DNA of 64,000 nt from Branchiostoma lanceolatum (GCF_035083965.1 NC_089722.1:38859958-38923957); one strand, 5' to 3'. Shown: positions 30,101-39,300, numbered from the stretch's first letter. A program made the numbers and translations. Notes: generated by a model from the sequence alone, not told the origin.

Positions 30101-32182
30101 TAATGCCTGTTTGCTTTCTGATGTAAAAAAACATTTGTGGGCCCTGAATTTTGAAGGCCTTATTATTAAGAACTTCCAGCTATTTGAAGTGGATCGACAA
30201 GCCCTTTTATTTTTTGCATAGTTAGATTCTATTGACTAGACCCTTGTGGGTAAGTACAGAAAAATGTACTTTCATGACGCTTTATTTTAGTGTATCTTAT
30301 CATGGCTCATTATGGCCTGAACTGACCATGTTGTCTGCCCTCTAGGGTTTGGAGTACGTGGATGGCCACTTCCGGCTGAGCTGTGTGGTCACCAACGTGT
30401 ACAGCGATTGGTCCACGCAGGACTGGCCGTCAGGGAGACTGTCAATCAGGGTGTATCGTCAAGGCAACAGTTATGTGGTGAGGATAAAACAATCAGTTAT
30501 GTAGGCTTTTGAGCTGTACCATGTTAATTCGGCCACACTGACTTGATTTTATGAATAATATCTGCAAATCAATGTTTGCCGTTTGCGCCCTGGGAACTAC
30601 AGGCAAGGATTCATTGCAAATTGTAAAAAAGAAAACAAAACTGTTCTCCTAAAGTTAAGTCATCCTTCAGAATTCAAGTGACAGAGCACCTAGTGAAAAG
30701 TATGAAGAAACCTGTTAGAGTAGATTTATCCTTTTTCTAGCTCTTGCTTCGTTCCTTTGCCAAGAGCACAATATTAATGAGGTCTGTCAGGGATTTGAAC
30801 CCTGAACCTCGGATTGAACAACCCTAGCTAACAACCTGTTAGATTTATACAATTTCTTTTTGTTTTGTTCCTTTCCCAAAGGCACAACACTAATGAGGTT
30901 TGTCAAGGATTTGAACCCAGAATTTTAGATTCTAAATCAACAACCCTAGCTTTCAACCTGTTAGATTTATACAATTTCTTTTTGTTTCGTTCCTTTCCCT
31001 AGCCTCCTTCGCAGACTTCCTATGAACAGCAGTGTTTATATTGGGGGGGGGGGGGGGGGGGGGGGGTCAAGGTTCTCTAAAGGGAGTTGTGTAGCCACGG
31101 GAGTTGTGTAGCCGAGGGACGCTGTTCATATGAACAGCGTCCCTCGGCTACACAACTCCCTTGGCTACACAACTCCCTTTAGAGAATCCCCCCATATAAA
31201 CACCGCTGTTCATAGGAAGTCTGCGAAGGAGGCTACCTTTCCCAAGGGCACAATATTAATGAGGTCTGTCAGGGATTTGAACTCAAAACTTTAGATTCTA
31301 AGTCAACAACCCTAGCTAACAACCTTTTAGATTTATACAATTTCTTTTTATTTCGTTCCTTTCCCAAGGGCACAACATTTATGAGGTATGTCAGGGATTT
31401 GAACCCAGAACCTTTAGATTCTAAGTCAACAACCCTAGCTAACAGCCTGTTAGATTTATACAATTTCTTTTTGTTTCGTTCCTTTCCCTAGCCTCCTTCG
31501 CAGACTTCCTATGAACAGCAGTGTTTATATTGGGGGGGGGGGGGGGGGGGTCAAGGTTCTCTAAAGGGAGTTGTGTAGCCACGGGAGTTGTGTAGCCGAG
31601 GGACGCTGTTCATATGAACAGCGTCCCTCGGCTACACAACTCCCTTGGCTACACAACTCCCTTTAGAGAATCCCCCCATATAAACACCGCTGTTCATAGG
31701 AAGTCTGCGAAGGAGGCTACCTTTCCCAAGGGCACAATATTAATGAGGTCTGTCAGGGATTTGAACTCAAAACTTTAGATTCTAAGTCAACAACCCTAGC
31801 TAACAACCTTTTAGATTTATACAATTTCTTTTTATTTCGTTCCTTTCCCAAGGGCACAACATTTATGAGGTATGTCAGGGATTTGAACCCAGAACCTTTA
31901 GATTCTAAGTCAACAACCCTAGCTAACAGCCTGTTAGATTTATGCAATTTCTTGTTTCGTTCCTCCCCGTGTTTGTTCCAGGTGGAAAACAAGGCCCACG
32001 ACGAAGACAGGTGGGACTTTATCCGAATCCTCCATCTTGAGCCCCCTGCGCCGACCTCTGACCCCCAGGTGGCCATGATGGGGCCAATGGTGTGCGCCCC
32101 AACGGCCAGGGGAGGCAGTGCGCTCTTCCACAAGTTCAACGTGCGACATTCGGACGGCTACCTCCAGTACCATCACAACTAA
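27148..32182 (+). CDS. DUF1349 domain protein (concanavalin A-like beta-sandwich), 6 exons, 225 aa
   Basis: Exons are 27148-27300, 27771-27796, 28925-29045, 29716-29760, 30346-30477 and 31982-32182. All have GT/AG sites, matching phases and a TAA stop. The start ATG at 27148 is in good context (GGTCATGG); the open frame further upstream is not kept in the truncated copy at 17114. The protein shows the family pattern: DFWRKTYY (57-64), DNGHLLYTPVT, DQAGLMVRYDHEHWLKTGLEYVDG spanning exons 3-5, and SDWST. DUF1349 proteins include yeast Ree1, linked to enolase regulation. They are small soluble proteins predicted to have a lectin-like jelly-roll fold. The biochemical role in animals is not known. 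Exon 1 is the point where the upstream tandem duplication broke. A poly(A) signal AATAAA lies at 33011, and the gene converges on RPUSD2. Confidence 0.88.
27982..28328. mobile_element. MITE with CTCCAAGCAGATGTAAGGAT ends, carrying a LINE fragment
   Basis: The left end ATCTCCAAGCAGATGTAAGG and the right end CCTTACATCTGCTTGGAG are inverted repeats that extend about 45 bp with mismatches (TCTCAGTGTTTT against AACACTGAGA). Between them lies a piece of LINE 3' coding sequence on the minus strand. It sits in intron 2 of the DUF1349 gene. Confidence 0.7.
28020..28205 (-). pseudogene. LINE reverse transcriptase C-terminus fragment
   Basis: The minus strand reads FFPGTIPQWNALPCTVV, TSPTVESLRARLEA and a stop, the usual extreme C-terminus of CR1/RTE-type LINE polyproteins (the pattern is WN.LP..VV.SPTVESF..RL). 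A second, more decayed relative is at about 52606-52696. It has no nearby catalytic domain and is a dead 3' fragment. Confidence 0.7.
28637..28738. mobile_element. Short hairpin repeat (GTCTGGNTACCATCCT ends)
   Basis: GTCTGGCTACCATCCTCC at the left and GGATGGTACCCAGAC at the right are inverted repeats with a partly paired interior (CCACTGGCT and AGCCAGCGG). The same end family forms the hairpin at 56690-56785. Confidence 0.6.
28772..28852 (-). mobile_element. tRNA-like SINE head / tRNA pseudogene
   Basis: On the minus strand TAGTGGTTAAGGCGTG resembles an A box and CCGGGTTCGATCCCCGG a perfect T arm with B box. The acceptor strands do not pair, so a functional tRNA is unlikely. It lies in intron 2 of the DUF1349 gene. 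Confidence 0.65.
29115..29340. mobile_element. MITE with TAGCCTCCGTTGCAGGCT ends
   Basis: The ends TAGCCTCCGTTGCAGGCT and AGCCTGCAACGGAGGCTA are inverted repeats. The pairing resumes through TTTTTCAACCTATCGGGGCC and CCCCAATAAGTTGAAAAA and AGGTTCT/AGAACCT. The centre has two tandem CAGCGGTTACAGGA units and repeated AGCAGATACG. It begins 70 bp after exon 3 of the DUF1349 gene and is unrelated inside to the TAGCCTCCTTCGC family despite a similar terminal octamer. Confidence 0.78.
31000..31235. mobile_element. TAGCCTCC-family MITE, copy 3, with 24-G run
   Basis: The ends are TAGCCTCCTTCGCAGACTTC and its complement, with an 8-bp target duplication CCTTTCCC (30992-30999 and 31236-31243). A 24-G run occupies 31043-31066. 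The interior is a long perfect hairpin meeting at GCTGTTCATATGAACAGC. Confidence 0.9.
31489..31719. mobile_element. TAGCCTCC-family MITE, copy 4, with 19-G run
   Basis: This is identical to copy 3 at 31000 apart from the length of the G run (31532-31550, 19 bases). It arose by segmental duplication of the 489-bp block, not by a separate insertion, since the flanks on both sides are duplicated too. Confidence 0.9.
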
Positions 32183-32190
32183 AATATCCT

Positions 32191-32309
32191 TAATCTCCAA
32201 GCAGATGTTGAGGGGCAAAATTGTAATGTTTCTCAAGGTTTCACTGGGCCTGTGTGCTCTGGAAGCTTGAGAAACGTTACACTTTTGCCCCTCATCCGCT
32301 TGGAGATTA
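32191..32309. mobile_element. Hairpin MITE with TAATCTCCAAGC ends
   Basis: The arms run from TAATCTCCAAGCAGATG to CATCCGCTTGGAGATTA and pair for about 47 bp with few mismatches (GGGGCAAAATTGTAA and TTACACTTTTGCCCC). It begins 8 bases after the DUF1349 stop codon and so would be transcribed in its 3' UTR. Confidence 0.8.
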
Positions 32310-33010
32310 AAAATTCTAATCATAATCTCCATTTCTATAGCCCTTGGGCCACTACAGTAGGGGGCTACTCTACTGCTAGTGGTGAGTCCCACTACCTTGG
32401 TCTTTCTCCAAGTGTTGTGTGCTAGGCAGAGAAAGCTACAGTACTACTGTACCAGTACATATGTACTCATGACACATGTACCATCACCACAAGTCTTTGT
32501 TATGACCGCAGTACCACCACTATTAGCATGACCCAAATATGATAAAAATGTCAGGAATTATACGTTTGTTTGCGGAAGCAGTTTGAGCATACTGTCTGGT
32601 AATGACGAGGGAATAATTGTAATCATTTCCCAGAGGCATATAAGTGGAATACGAAATGTCATGTAATTATATCATAAACCAATGAATTGTTTCTTAATAC
32701 ATGTACATGTAGATGGTGTGTACACCTATTTCAATGAAGAAATCTGGGATATTTTAATTGTAAATAGTAATTAAAAGAAAAGATGATTCTATTGTCTTGA
32801 GTCATATGTTTTAATGTCTTTCTGTTTGTCTTCACTGCAGTTTTTACTCTAGAAAATACAATGAACAGGGTTATGCTGTGATTAGGCCTAGAAAAAAAGG
32901 CCTGTGGTGTTTCTGGCTAACTAACCAACCCTGGCAAAATCCTGCCAACTCTAGCCTTTGTTGGGGGCAAATATATTGTGGGTCAACAAAAGACATAGGT
33001 AAACGTTTGC

Positions 33011-33016
33011 AATAAA
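33011..33016 (+). other. Probable polyadenylation signal of the DUF1349 gene
   Basis: AATAAA in GCAATAAAGCTG, about 830 bases after the stop, is the first canonical hexamer I found downstream. The position fits a 3' UTR that contains the hairpin MITE at 32191, but the assignment is by position only. Confidence 0.4.
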
Positions 33017-33202
33017 GCTGCAGAGTTTGACATAAAAAGATTGCTATCAAAACATTACCAAGTTTGCAGCATAAAATTAGTTATTCTTCTTCATTCACCT
33101 CTTCTCTACAATATCTCTCTGAATGGTCCCATCTTACTGTCAAGAAAAACAACAGTATACTACATGTACACTTCTATTTGTTCGCTAATCTTTTCCATGG
33201 AC

Positions 33203-33411
33203 TGCAAGAAGATGCAAGGCTCTGGCTCATTTTCTGTGTTATACTTGTTTTTTGCTAGAATTGTACCTTTTCTAGAGTTGTACTTTTTAAACAGTTTGCC
33301 TCCTTCTACAATACTACTAGTAGAAAAAAGTGTACACCAATGTTACAGAAACAAGCGTAAAAGTAACTAAAACACTGAAAATGAGCCAGATCTTTACGTC
33401 TGCTTTGAGAT
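33203..33411. mobile_element. MITE with degenerate GAAGATGCAAGGCTCTGGCTC ends
   Basis: GCAAGAAGATGCAAGGCTCTG at the left pairs with CCAGATCTTTACGTCTGC at the right, continuing through CTCATTTTCTGTGTT and AACACTGAAAATGAG. It belongs to the CTCCAAGCAGATGTAAGGATCTGG family of 27982. It ends about 20 bases from the RPUSD2 stop codon, so it lies in that gene's 3' UTR. Confidence 0.7.
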
Positions 33412-33431
33412 TGTTTCCTACAGTAACAGGG

Positions 33432-34997
33432 CTAGTCCTCTACCCAGTCTTCACTTGCCCACTTGGGTGGTGGTGTCTCAAAGCTCCACCCCTCCCCCTC
33501 ATAACTCAGAGCATGCAGGTACATTACTAACTCTTTTGGGGTTGGGTCGCGACGGCTGACACGACACTCATCACAGATGGGGTCAACTGAGGACAAATCG
33601 TCAGTACTCTTTGTTACCCCCTGACCTTTCACCTTTGCCCCCTCTTCAGTGTCAAGGTCAGCACTCTGTTCTGAGGGAGTGTGTTCTGATTCAGATGAAC
33701 CAGTCTGTGCACTATTACTATCACCACTTGGACCTGATGATTGTCTCTCAGTCTCCTCCGTGACTAGCTTCCCGAGGATATCGTTCATACTTGTGCTGTC
33801 TATGCCGCCCTTCCCCCTTTTTGATCCCCATGCGGCGCTGTTGTAAAGAGGGTCGTTGATGATTGGATGGCCGAGGTACTGGAGGTGCACGCGAATCTGG
33901 TGCATGCGCCCCGTCTCTGGGAAACACCGCACCACGCTCGACCTCCCGTTGAAGGTCACTCTCTCAAAAGACGTCTTGGCTGACTTTCCTTCTGGGCAAA
34001 CGCGGCAGACGCCCAGCTTGTGTTTCACCGCGAAGATCGGCTTGTCGCATTCCACCTTCTCCGGGAACTCACCCTCGACTCTCGCGAGGTACACCTTTTT
34101 CACCTCCCTGCCTTTAATCTGTGCGTCCAGTCGGTGCTTCGTCGACAAATTCTTGGCGAAGATGAGGATTCCAGACGTGAGGCGGTCCAGGCGATGTATC
34201 GGGTGTAAGTTCTGGAAGCCGTGCTCCTTCCCCAGGACGAAGATGACGGAGTTGTGACGGTAGCCGCCGCAGGGATGGACGGGCATGGACGCAGGTTTGT
34301 TGATCACCACGAGATCGTCCGTCTCCTCTACTATCTGCACGGGGTCTGCAACAACGGGGGGTTCGTGACGGTGCACAGTGTTCTGCATAAAGTCGTTGTC
34401 TTTCAGGACAGTGTCGAGCTTGACACACTCGCCGTTTAACAATAGTCTTCCCATCTTGATCGCCTTTTCGTAGTGCTCGGGAGGGTGGGCTCGAAACTCG
34501 CTGCTGAAAATGTCCATAACCGTCCGGCCGAGCCAACGGCCCTTGGCGAAAGCCTCGAACGTGAAGAAATAGGGCTGTACTTTCCGGAGTCCGTTTTCGA
34601 TGTAGCTGCTTGTCTCGTTAAACATCACCTGGTCAAACCCAACAGTCTTCCTGGTGGGCTCGAAGACTTTGTGTTTGTAGTTGTGGCGACTCTTGTCCTT
34701 GGGAGAGTCCATTCTGGCACGTTTGGAGGGGCCAGCTTGCTCTGTGTAGTTTGAAGGCTGGCGTTTTCCTTTGGTATTTTCTTCTTTACCGGGCGTTTCC
34801 TCCATGGCAACTACAGAACCAAACGAGCGGCTATAACGTTGAGTTATATTCCTCGCTGGTGTGAAAGTCGTTTTACCAGGGCCACGTGAATAGAGGTTAC
34901 CGATGCTAGTCGTCGAAACAGTGCGGCCAAATCCGGGGCGATAGCTACGAGAAACGACCTTCCAGAGAGGACACAAACACGCATAGATCCTACCCAT
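33432..34997 (-). CDS. RPUSD2: RPUSD2-like RNA pseudouridine synthase (RluA family), single exon, 521 aa
   Basis: This is an RluA-family enzyme that isomerises uridine to pseudouridine in RNA; the mammalian homologue modifies mRNA. Residues 1-64 are Arg/Ser/Thr-rich and could be a mitochondrial targeting sequence. A second in-frame ATG at residue 65 (34805) would give a cytosolic or nuclear form. An S4-like RNA-binding stretch spans about 165-205 (EKAIKMGRLLLNGE). The catalytic domain has VVINKPASMPVHP (about 230-242) and the catalytic Asp 271 in HRLDRLTSG, then GRMHQIRVHLQYLGHPI as the C-terminal family motif. After a low-complexity acidic linker, the C-terminus has CDECRVSRRDPTPKELVMYLHALSY-type sequence shared with vertebrate RPUSD2. 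The length is close to that of human RPUSD2. It is divergent from POLR2F and convergent with the DUF1349 gene. Confidence 0.92.
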   Translation of the reverse strand: MGRIYACLCPLWKVVSRSYRPGFGRTVSTTSIGNLYSRGPGKTTFTPARNITQRYSRSFGSVVAMEETPGKEENTKGKRQPSNYTEQAGPSKRARMDSPKDKSRHNYKHKVFEPTRKTVGFDQVMFNETSSYIENGLRKVQPYFFTFEAFAKGRWLGRTVMDIFSSEFRAHPPEHYEKAIKMGRLLLNGECVKLDTVLKDNDFMQNTVHRHEPPVVADPVQIVEETDDLVVINKPASMPVHPCGGYRHNSVIFVLGKEHGFQNLHPIHRLDRLTSGILIFAKNLSTKHRLDAQIKGREVKKVYLARVEGEFPEKVECDKPIFAVKHKLGVCRVCPEGKSAKTSFERVTFNGRSSVVRCFPETGRMHQIRVHLQYLGHPIINDPLYNSAAWGSKRGKGGIDSTSMNDILGKLVTEETERQSSGPSGDSNSAQTGSSESEHTPSEQSADLDTEEGAKVKGQGVTKSTDDLSSVDPICDECRVSRRDPTPKELVMYLHALSYEGEGWSFETPPPKWASEDWVED

Positions 34998-35073
34998 AGA
35001 AGCTCAGATTCCTTCTACCTTGTTAAGAGTCTCCCTGTAGCTCAAGTCTATAAGCTTTGAACTGAAAAATTTG

Positions 35074-38000
35074 TTGTTGTTGTTGTTGTCCTTGTTTAAC
35101 GTCTATTACTTCGTTAGACATGGTCTCTAGGTGCTGTGCTGGTCGCTAGGTTTCAGTTCTAGTAGATTTCTCGCTAGGTTTTTAGCACTTGGTGACTTGA
35201 GGTAGCGTGTTGCTGGATGTGTTTCAGTTGAGCACGTCGAATCTGCGAGTGCTCTCGATGTACTGGGAGAATGTTCTGTACATCTGTGTGTTGATAACGT
35301 CAGTGAGGTCTTCTCTCATTCCAGCAAGAGTGACGATGTCCGTGTGTCTGTTCTCCGCTGGCGTGCCGTAGGTCTCGTATATGCTTTCGATCTCCTGCAG
35401 CATTTGGTGTCTTTCCCTTTCATAGCGGGCGCAGTGGTACAGGAAGTGGTTGGTAGTCTCCGGGGCGTCGCAGTTAGGGCAGTTTGGAGACATCTCAGGG
35501 TTCTTCCAGTTTTGGTAGGCATTGAGTTTTGTGTGGCCACTGACTATTCGGTTGATGTTGATTTGTGTGCGTCTCTTTCCAAGTGCTTTTCCTTTCTTCT
35601 TCATGTTCATGGCTATCTTCTGCATGTATTCGCTTTTTGTGTTCAGCTTTGTTCTTCGGTCCCATCTCATGAGTGCTTGAGTTTCAATGTGTTTCGTGGC
35701 CTGTTGTCTTGTCCATGATGCGTTCATCTGGGTGTTAGCAGCTTCAGCTGCTGCTAACTTTGCCTCTTTGTCTGCAATCTCGTTGCCGGGTATGCCCATG
35801 TGACCGGGACACCATGTGAACTGTATTGTGTGTCCTTGTAGATGGAGGGAGCGTAGCTTGTTTCTGATGCTATGTACAAGGTTGTTGTATGCAGTGACTT
35901 GCTGTATACCTGTGACTGATTCTATTGCAGCCTTGCAGTCACATAGGATGAGGACATGATTAGCGGTAGATGGTCGTCTGGAGAGTGTTTCTATGGCTAG
36001 GTGAAGACCTTCCAGCTCCCCTTCGTAGTTGTTGGATCTGCTTGCCACTGGTTTACGCACTGCAAAGGGTTCAGTGCTTCCCCATTGTTCGTAAATGACA
36101 GCAGCACTGCCGGTGGGGCCTGGATTTCCCAGGGCAGAGCCGTCTGTGAAGACGACTGTTGTCGGTAGTCTGTTGTCTGAGATGTTTTGCAGTATGTGTA
36201 TGATGTCATCTCTTGCTTTGTCCTTTCCACCTGTGGTGTGAGTTGTAGGTGTGAAGGAGCCGGTTATGGTGCCCATGACAAAGGGGGGTAGTCTTCTGTC
36301 GTAATATGGTTCCTTGTCTACTGTGTGTTCCTCTAGCTCTTCCCTCAGCTCGTTGAATCTGGTCTGTAGCAGGTGCAGCTGGGATCCCGTCTGGTTGGCT
36401 GTTTTTTGAGATTTCATGAGTGTGATGGCGTCGTAGATGGGGTTTCCTGTGTGCTTTGTTGCCATTCTCAGGTAGCTCTGGGCTTGCCTGCATGTGAGAT
36501 GTATGTCGATCGGTGGTACCCCTGTGATTGCTTCCAGTGCTTCCGTGCTTGTCCGTTCAAGACACCCAGTAGCAGCTAGGAGTGCTTGTCTTTGGACAGG
36601 TGTGTAGGCTTTTTCAAGTTTGTCCATGGCGGAGACGGTGCATTCTGCTGCGTAGTCTAGGATTGGTCTGACTAGAGTGTTGTACAGGAGAATTTGAGCC
36701 TGTTGGTTTGGGTTGTTCGTCGCATGTGTCACTATGCTTACTGCCTTCAGGGCTTTGAAAGCTTTCGTCTGTGTTGTCTTGATGTGTTTCTCGAAGGTCA
36801 GCTGCTTGTCTAGGGTTACCCCTACCAGTTTGAAGTCGTTGACCACCTGTATGTCTTTGTTGTTGATTTTGAGGTCTGCAGTGTTAGTTCTGTCAGCATG
36901 TGGGGGTGGGAAGATCATCGCCTTAGTTTTGTCGTGTGCGACTTTCATGTTCCACAAAGGGCACCATTCATGGATGACTTTGGACATCCCTTCTTCTACG
37001 CTTTCTCTCACAGCTTTGATGTCATCGCCAGTCTTCCAGGCAGCTGCATCATCTGCGTATTGGAAGTTGTCCAGGTTGTTGTTAGTGTAAGCGTCTGCCG
37101 TGTACAGGTTGCAGAGGGTGGTGGAGAGAACAGCCCCTTGTGGGATGCCGACTTTGCTTTGTTGTGGTTGGGTGGTGATGGAATTTACTCTGAAAGATGT
37201 CTCTCTGTCCCGGAGGAAGGTGTTGAGGTAGCACAGCATCCTTCCTTTGACACCCTTAGTGATGACTTTGTAGAGTAGACCTTCTTGCCAGATCCTGTCA
37301 AAGCATGATTCATAGTCTGCAAAGACAGCCACGGTGGTTTTGTTTTGTTTCCATCCCTCCGTAATGTTTTGAGTGAGCCTCAGTACTCCATGTGATGCAC
37401 ACCTGTTCCTTCGGTAGGCTTCTTGGGTCGGAGCTAAGTGGTTGTTGACATCTGCCCACCATGTGAGTCTGCTGTTGATCATTCTTTCCATTATTTTGCC
37501 GATTACACTGGATAGTGTAATGGGACGGTAGGACTTGATTTGGTTGTAGCTGTCTTTGCCTGGCTTCCGTATGAGTACCTTTGTGTCCTGCTTCATTTGT
37601 TTGGGTAGTTGCCCGTGCTTCCATATGGTTTGCAGCATATGAAGTAGCGCTTGAACTAATGCAGGTCCGCCTTTCTTGATCATGATTGGGTGTATTCCTT
37701 CTATGGGGCTGGGTGCAGAGTTAGTGTTCATTCTGTTAATGGCAGCTTGGACTTCTTCTAGTTCAAGGTCTGCATTCAGGGGGTCTTCTTGTTCTTCATC
37801 GTCGTTGATAGATTGCGATTCGTGTTGGATGATGGCCTGTACTGCGTTGGTGACGTTGTGTTTCCATTTTGTAAGATTTCCGTACATGTCAACCTCGCAG
37901 GGCGCGTAGGTTTCAGTGGCCACTTGTGCAATCTCTTGGTCAGTGACTGCCACTTCTCCATTGGGTAATTTCAAGGGTTGTACAGCTGTTTTAGTGTTCT

Positions 38001-39300
38001 TTTTGAGATGAGACTTGATAGTTTTCCAGAAGGCTTGGGGTTGCTTTGGATCCATACTTTTTAGTTGCTCGTCCCAGTGTTTGCTTAGAGCCTCTTCTTC
38101 CATGTGTGTGAGGGTTTCCTTCTCTTTTAGATACTTGTTCAGGTTGTGGGTATCTCTTCGTCTGTGGAATTTTCTTAGGGCTGTTTTCGTGGTCTTCATT
38201 TGTTCTTCTAGTGCTGGATTCCAGTGTCCTTTGCTGTGGGTGCTTATGGTCTTCTTGTTGATGATGCCATCAGTACATCTGTTGAGGGTGGCCTTGAAGG
38301 TTTCATAAAGTTCATCGATGTGTTCTGATTCTGTGTTGTTGTGTTGTTGGAGCCAATCGCGAAACTGGTTATGGGTGGTTTCCTCCCATTTTTTCCAGTC
38401 CACATTTCTTAGATCCCATCTCTGTACTTTTACGTCTTCTTTCTTAGTTCCTACTTGCATAGTGATAAGGTTGTGGTCTGTCTTCAGTTGCACTTCAGGC
38501 TGCACTCTCCATTTGTCAATCATTTTTGTTGCAAGTCGGTTGGTGATGGTCAGATCGATGATGCTGTTGTCTCTTGTTGGACAGTGGTTGTTCATGATAT
38601 GGAGGCTGTTTGCTAGAAGGAAGTTGTTGAGAATGTGTCCCAATTGGTTGTCTTTATCGTTTCCCCAGGCTGGGTGTCGAGCATTCAAGTCCCCACACAG
38701 TATCACGGGTTTTCTGTTGTCTAGCAGGGGCTTCAGTGTATGTGTAAGCTCATGCATGGCGTCCTTGTTTTCTGGTGGTACGTAGACTGATATCAGTATG
38801 AAGCTAGTGCTGTCGGTGTAGATGTTTGCTGCAGTGATGTCGGCATGTGTGGTTTTGTCTAGTTCTATTTCCATGGTCTTGACATGTTCCTTTGTAGCAA
38901 TGGCTACCCCTCCTCCCCTTTTGTCGGATCTGTTTGTGAGGGTCCAGTTCCATGTTTTCAGGCATGGTGGTTTGTTTGTCTTAGTCCATACTTCTGATAG
39001 ACAAAGTATGTCAATGTTTTGTTTCCTGCACATATGTTCAACGAGTGTAGAGGAGGTGTTGATTGACCGTATGTTGACCTGTGCAATGTTCATCTTGCTT
39101 GTAAAAGTGCTGTCCCGTGTGGAGTTTGCTTGAGTTTCAGAGTCAGATGTTTGATCACATGTGGAGGCTAGTAGTAGGACTACTAGTACAGTCAGGGTGT
39201 CACTGGCTATTTTCATTACTTGCTTTATTGGTGTTGTCTTAGCTGTCTTTCTTGTAGCTTTTGCTTGATGGACTGGAATTCCCGGCACCTTGGATCGTTG
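35074..39300 (-). mobile_element. Near-complete I-group non-LTR retrotransposon (LINE)
   Basis: It carries one long frame with endonuclease, reverse transcriptase and RNase H, described separately. On the minus strand the 3' end finishes in a CAA-type repeat (TTGTTG on the plus strand, about 35071-35090), a simple-repeat tail as in I-type LINEs. The 5' end lies shortly upstream of 39288 and I cannot fix it. No ORF1 is seen. It fills the space between the start of RPUSD2 (34997) and the start of POLR2F (39586). An exact target duplication was not found. Confidence 0.88.
35224..39288 (-). CDS. LINE polyprotein: AP-endonuclease, reverse transcriptase, RNase H, Zn knuckle
   Basis: The frame is open for 1354 codons. 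The first codon is GTG, so translation more likely begins at an internal ATG (Met 26 or the Met of MNIAQVNIRSIN near 66). Endonuclease: NIRS, LSEVW, GDLNARH, IIDLTIT and TDHNL, all catalytic positions kept. Reverse transcriptase: SYRPITLSSVIGKIMERM, FADYESCFD (motif A), GIPQGAVLS (motif B) and QYADDAA (motif C). RNase H: FTDGSALGNPG, YEGELEGL, LCDCKAAIES and NEIADKEAKLAA, giving the D-E-D-D set. The C-terminus has CPNCDAPETTNHFLYHC, a C-x2-C-x7-H-x4-C knuckle. RNase H after reverse transcriptase puts it in the I group (I, Ingi, Nimb and relatives). No stop or frameshift is visible, so the insertion is young. Confidence 0.93.
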   Translation of the reverse strand: MPGIPVHQAKATRKTAKTTPIKQVMKIASDTLTVLVVLLLASTCDQTSDSETQANSTRDSTFTSKMNIAQVNIRSINTSSTLVEHMCRKQNIDILCLSEVWTKTNKPPCLKTWNWTLTNRSDKRGGGVAIATKEHVKTMEIELDKTTHADITAANIYTDSTSFILISVYVPPENKDAMHELTHTLKPLLDNRKPVILCGDLNARHPAWGNDKDNQLGHILNNFLLANSLHIMNNHCPTRDNSIIDLTITNRLATKMIDKWRVQPEVQLKTDHNLITMQVGTKKEDVKVQRWDLRNVDWKKWEETTHNQFRDWLQQHNNTESEHIDELYETFKATLNRCTDGIINKKTISTHSKGHWNPALEEQMKTTKTALRKFHRRRDTHNLNKYLKEKETLTHMEEEALSKHWDEQLKSMDPKQPQAFWKTIKSHLKKNTKTAVQPLKLPNGEVAVTDQEIAQVATETYAPCEVDMYGNLTKWKHNVTNAVQAIIQHESQSINDDEEQEDPLNADLELEEVQAAINRMNTNSAPSPIEGIHPIMIKKGGPALVQALLHMLQTIWKHGQLPKQMKQDTKVLIRKPGKDSYNQIKSYRPITLSSVIGKIMERMINSRLTWWADVNNHLAPTQEAYRRNRCASHGVLRLTQNITEGWKQNKTTVAVFADYESCFDRIWQEGLLYKVITKGVKGRMLCYLNTFLRDRETSFRVNSITTQPQQSKVGIPQGAVLSTTLCNLYTADAYTNNNLDNFQYADDAAAWKTGDDIKAVRESVEEGMSKVIHEWCPLWNMKVAHDKTKAMIFPPPHADRTNTADLKINNKDIQVVNDFKLVGVTLDKQLTFEKHIKTTQTKAFKALKAVSIVTHATNNPNQQAQILLYNTLVRPILDYAAECTVSAMDKLEKAYTPVQRQALLAATGCLERTSTEALEAITGVPPIDIHLTCRQAQSYLRMATKHTGNPIYDAITLMKSQKTANQTGSQLHLLQTRFNELREELEEHTVDKEPYYDRRLPPFVMGTITGSFTPTTHTTGGKDKARDDIIHILQNISDNRLPTTVVFTDGSALGNPGPTGSAAVIYEQWGSTEPFAVRKPVASRSNNYEGELEGLHLAIETLSRRPSTANHVLILCDCKAAIESVTGIQQVTAYNNLVHSIRNKLRSLHLQGHTIQFTWCPGHMGIPGNEIADKEAKLAAAEAANTQMNASWTRQQATKHIETQALMRWDRRTKLNTKSEYMQKIAMNMKKKGKALGKRRTQININRIVSGHTKLNAYQNWKNPEMSPNCPNCDAPETTNHFLYHCARYERERHQMLQEIESIYETYGTPAENRHTDIVTLAGMREDLTDVINTQMYRTFSQYIESTRRFDVLN

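Larger units (their letters stand above)
30715..31975. repeat. Tandem array of tRNA-like 120-bp units with two nested MITEs (intron 5 of DUF1349 gene)
   Basis: Units of about 120 bp share TTCCTTTCCCAAGGGCACAA, GGGATTTGAACCCAGAAC, a TAGATTCTAAGTCAACAACC part and a TTTATACAATTTCTTTTTG part. On the minus strand GGTTCAAATCCC is a B-box-like tRNA sequence. One unit was hit by a MITE, and a block of about 489 bp (31000-31488) holding the MITE plus two units was then duplicated (31489-31972). The array ends just before exon 6. Confidence 0.85.

Noticed and set aside
30715-31975. CRISPR-like array
   Set aside because: The repeats are long and contiguous, with tRNA-like sequence and MITEs rather than unique spacers, and the genome is eukaryotic.
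34221-34754. Plus-strand frames opposite RPUSD2
   Set aside because: They are shadows of the conserved pseudouridine synthase frame.
36713-38785. Cys/Val/Ser-rich plus-strand frames of 95-155 codons
   Set aside because: They are antisense to the LINE polyprotein, with no domain.
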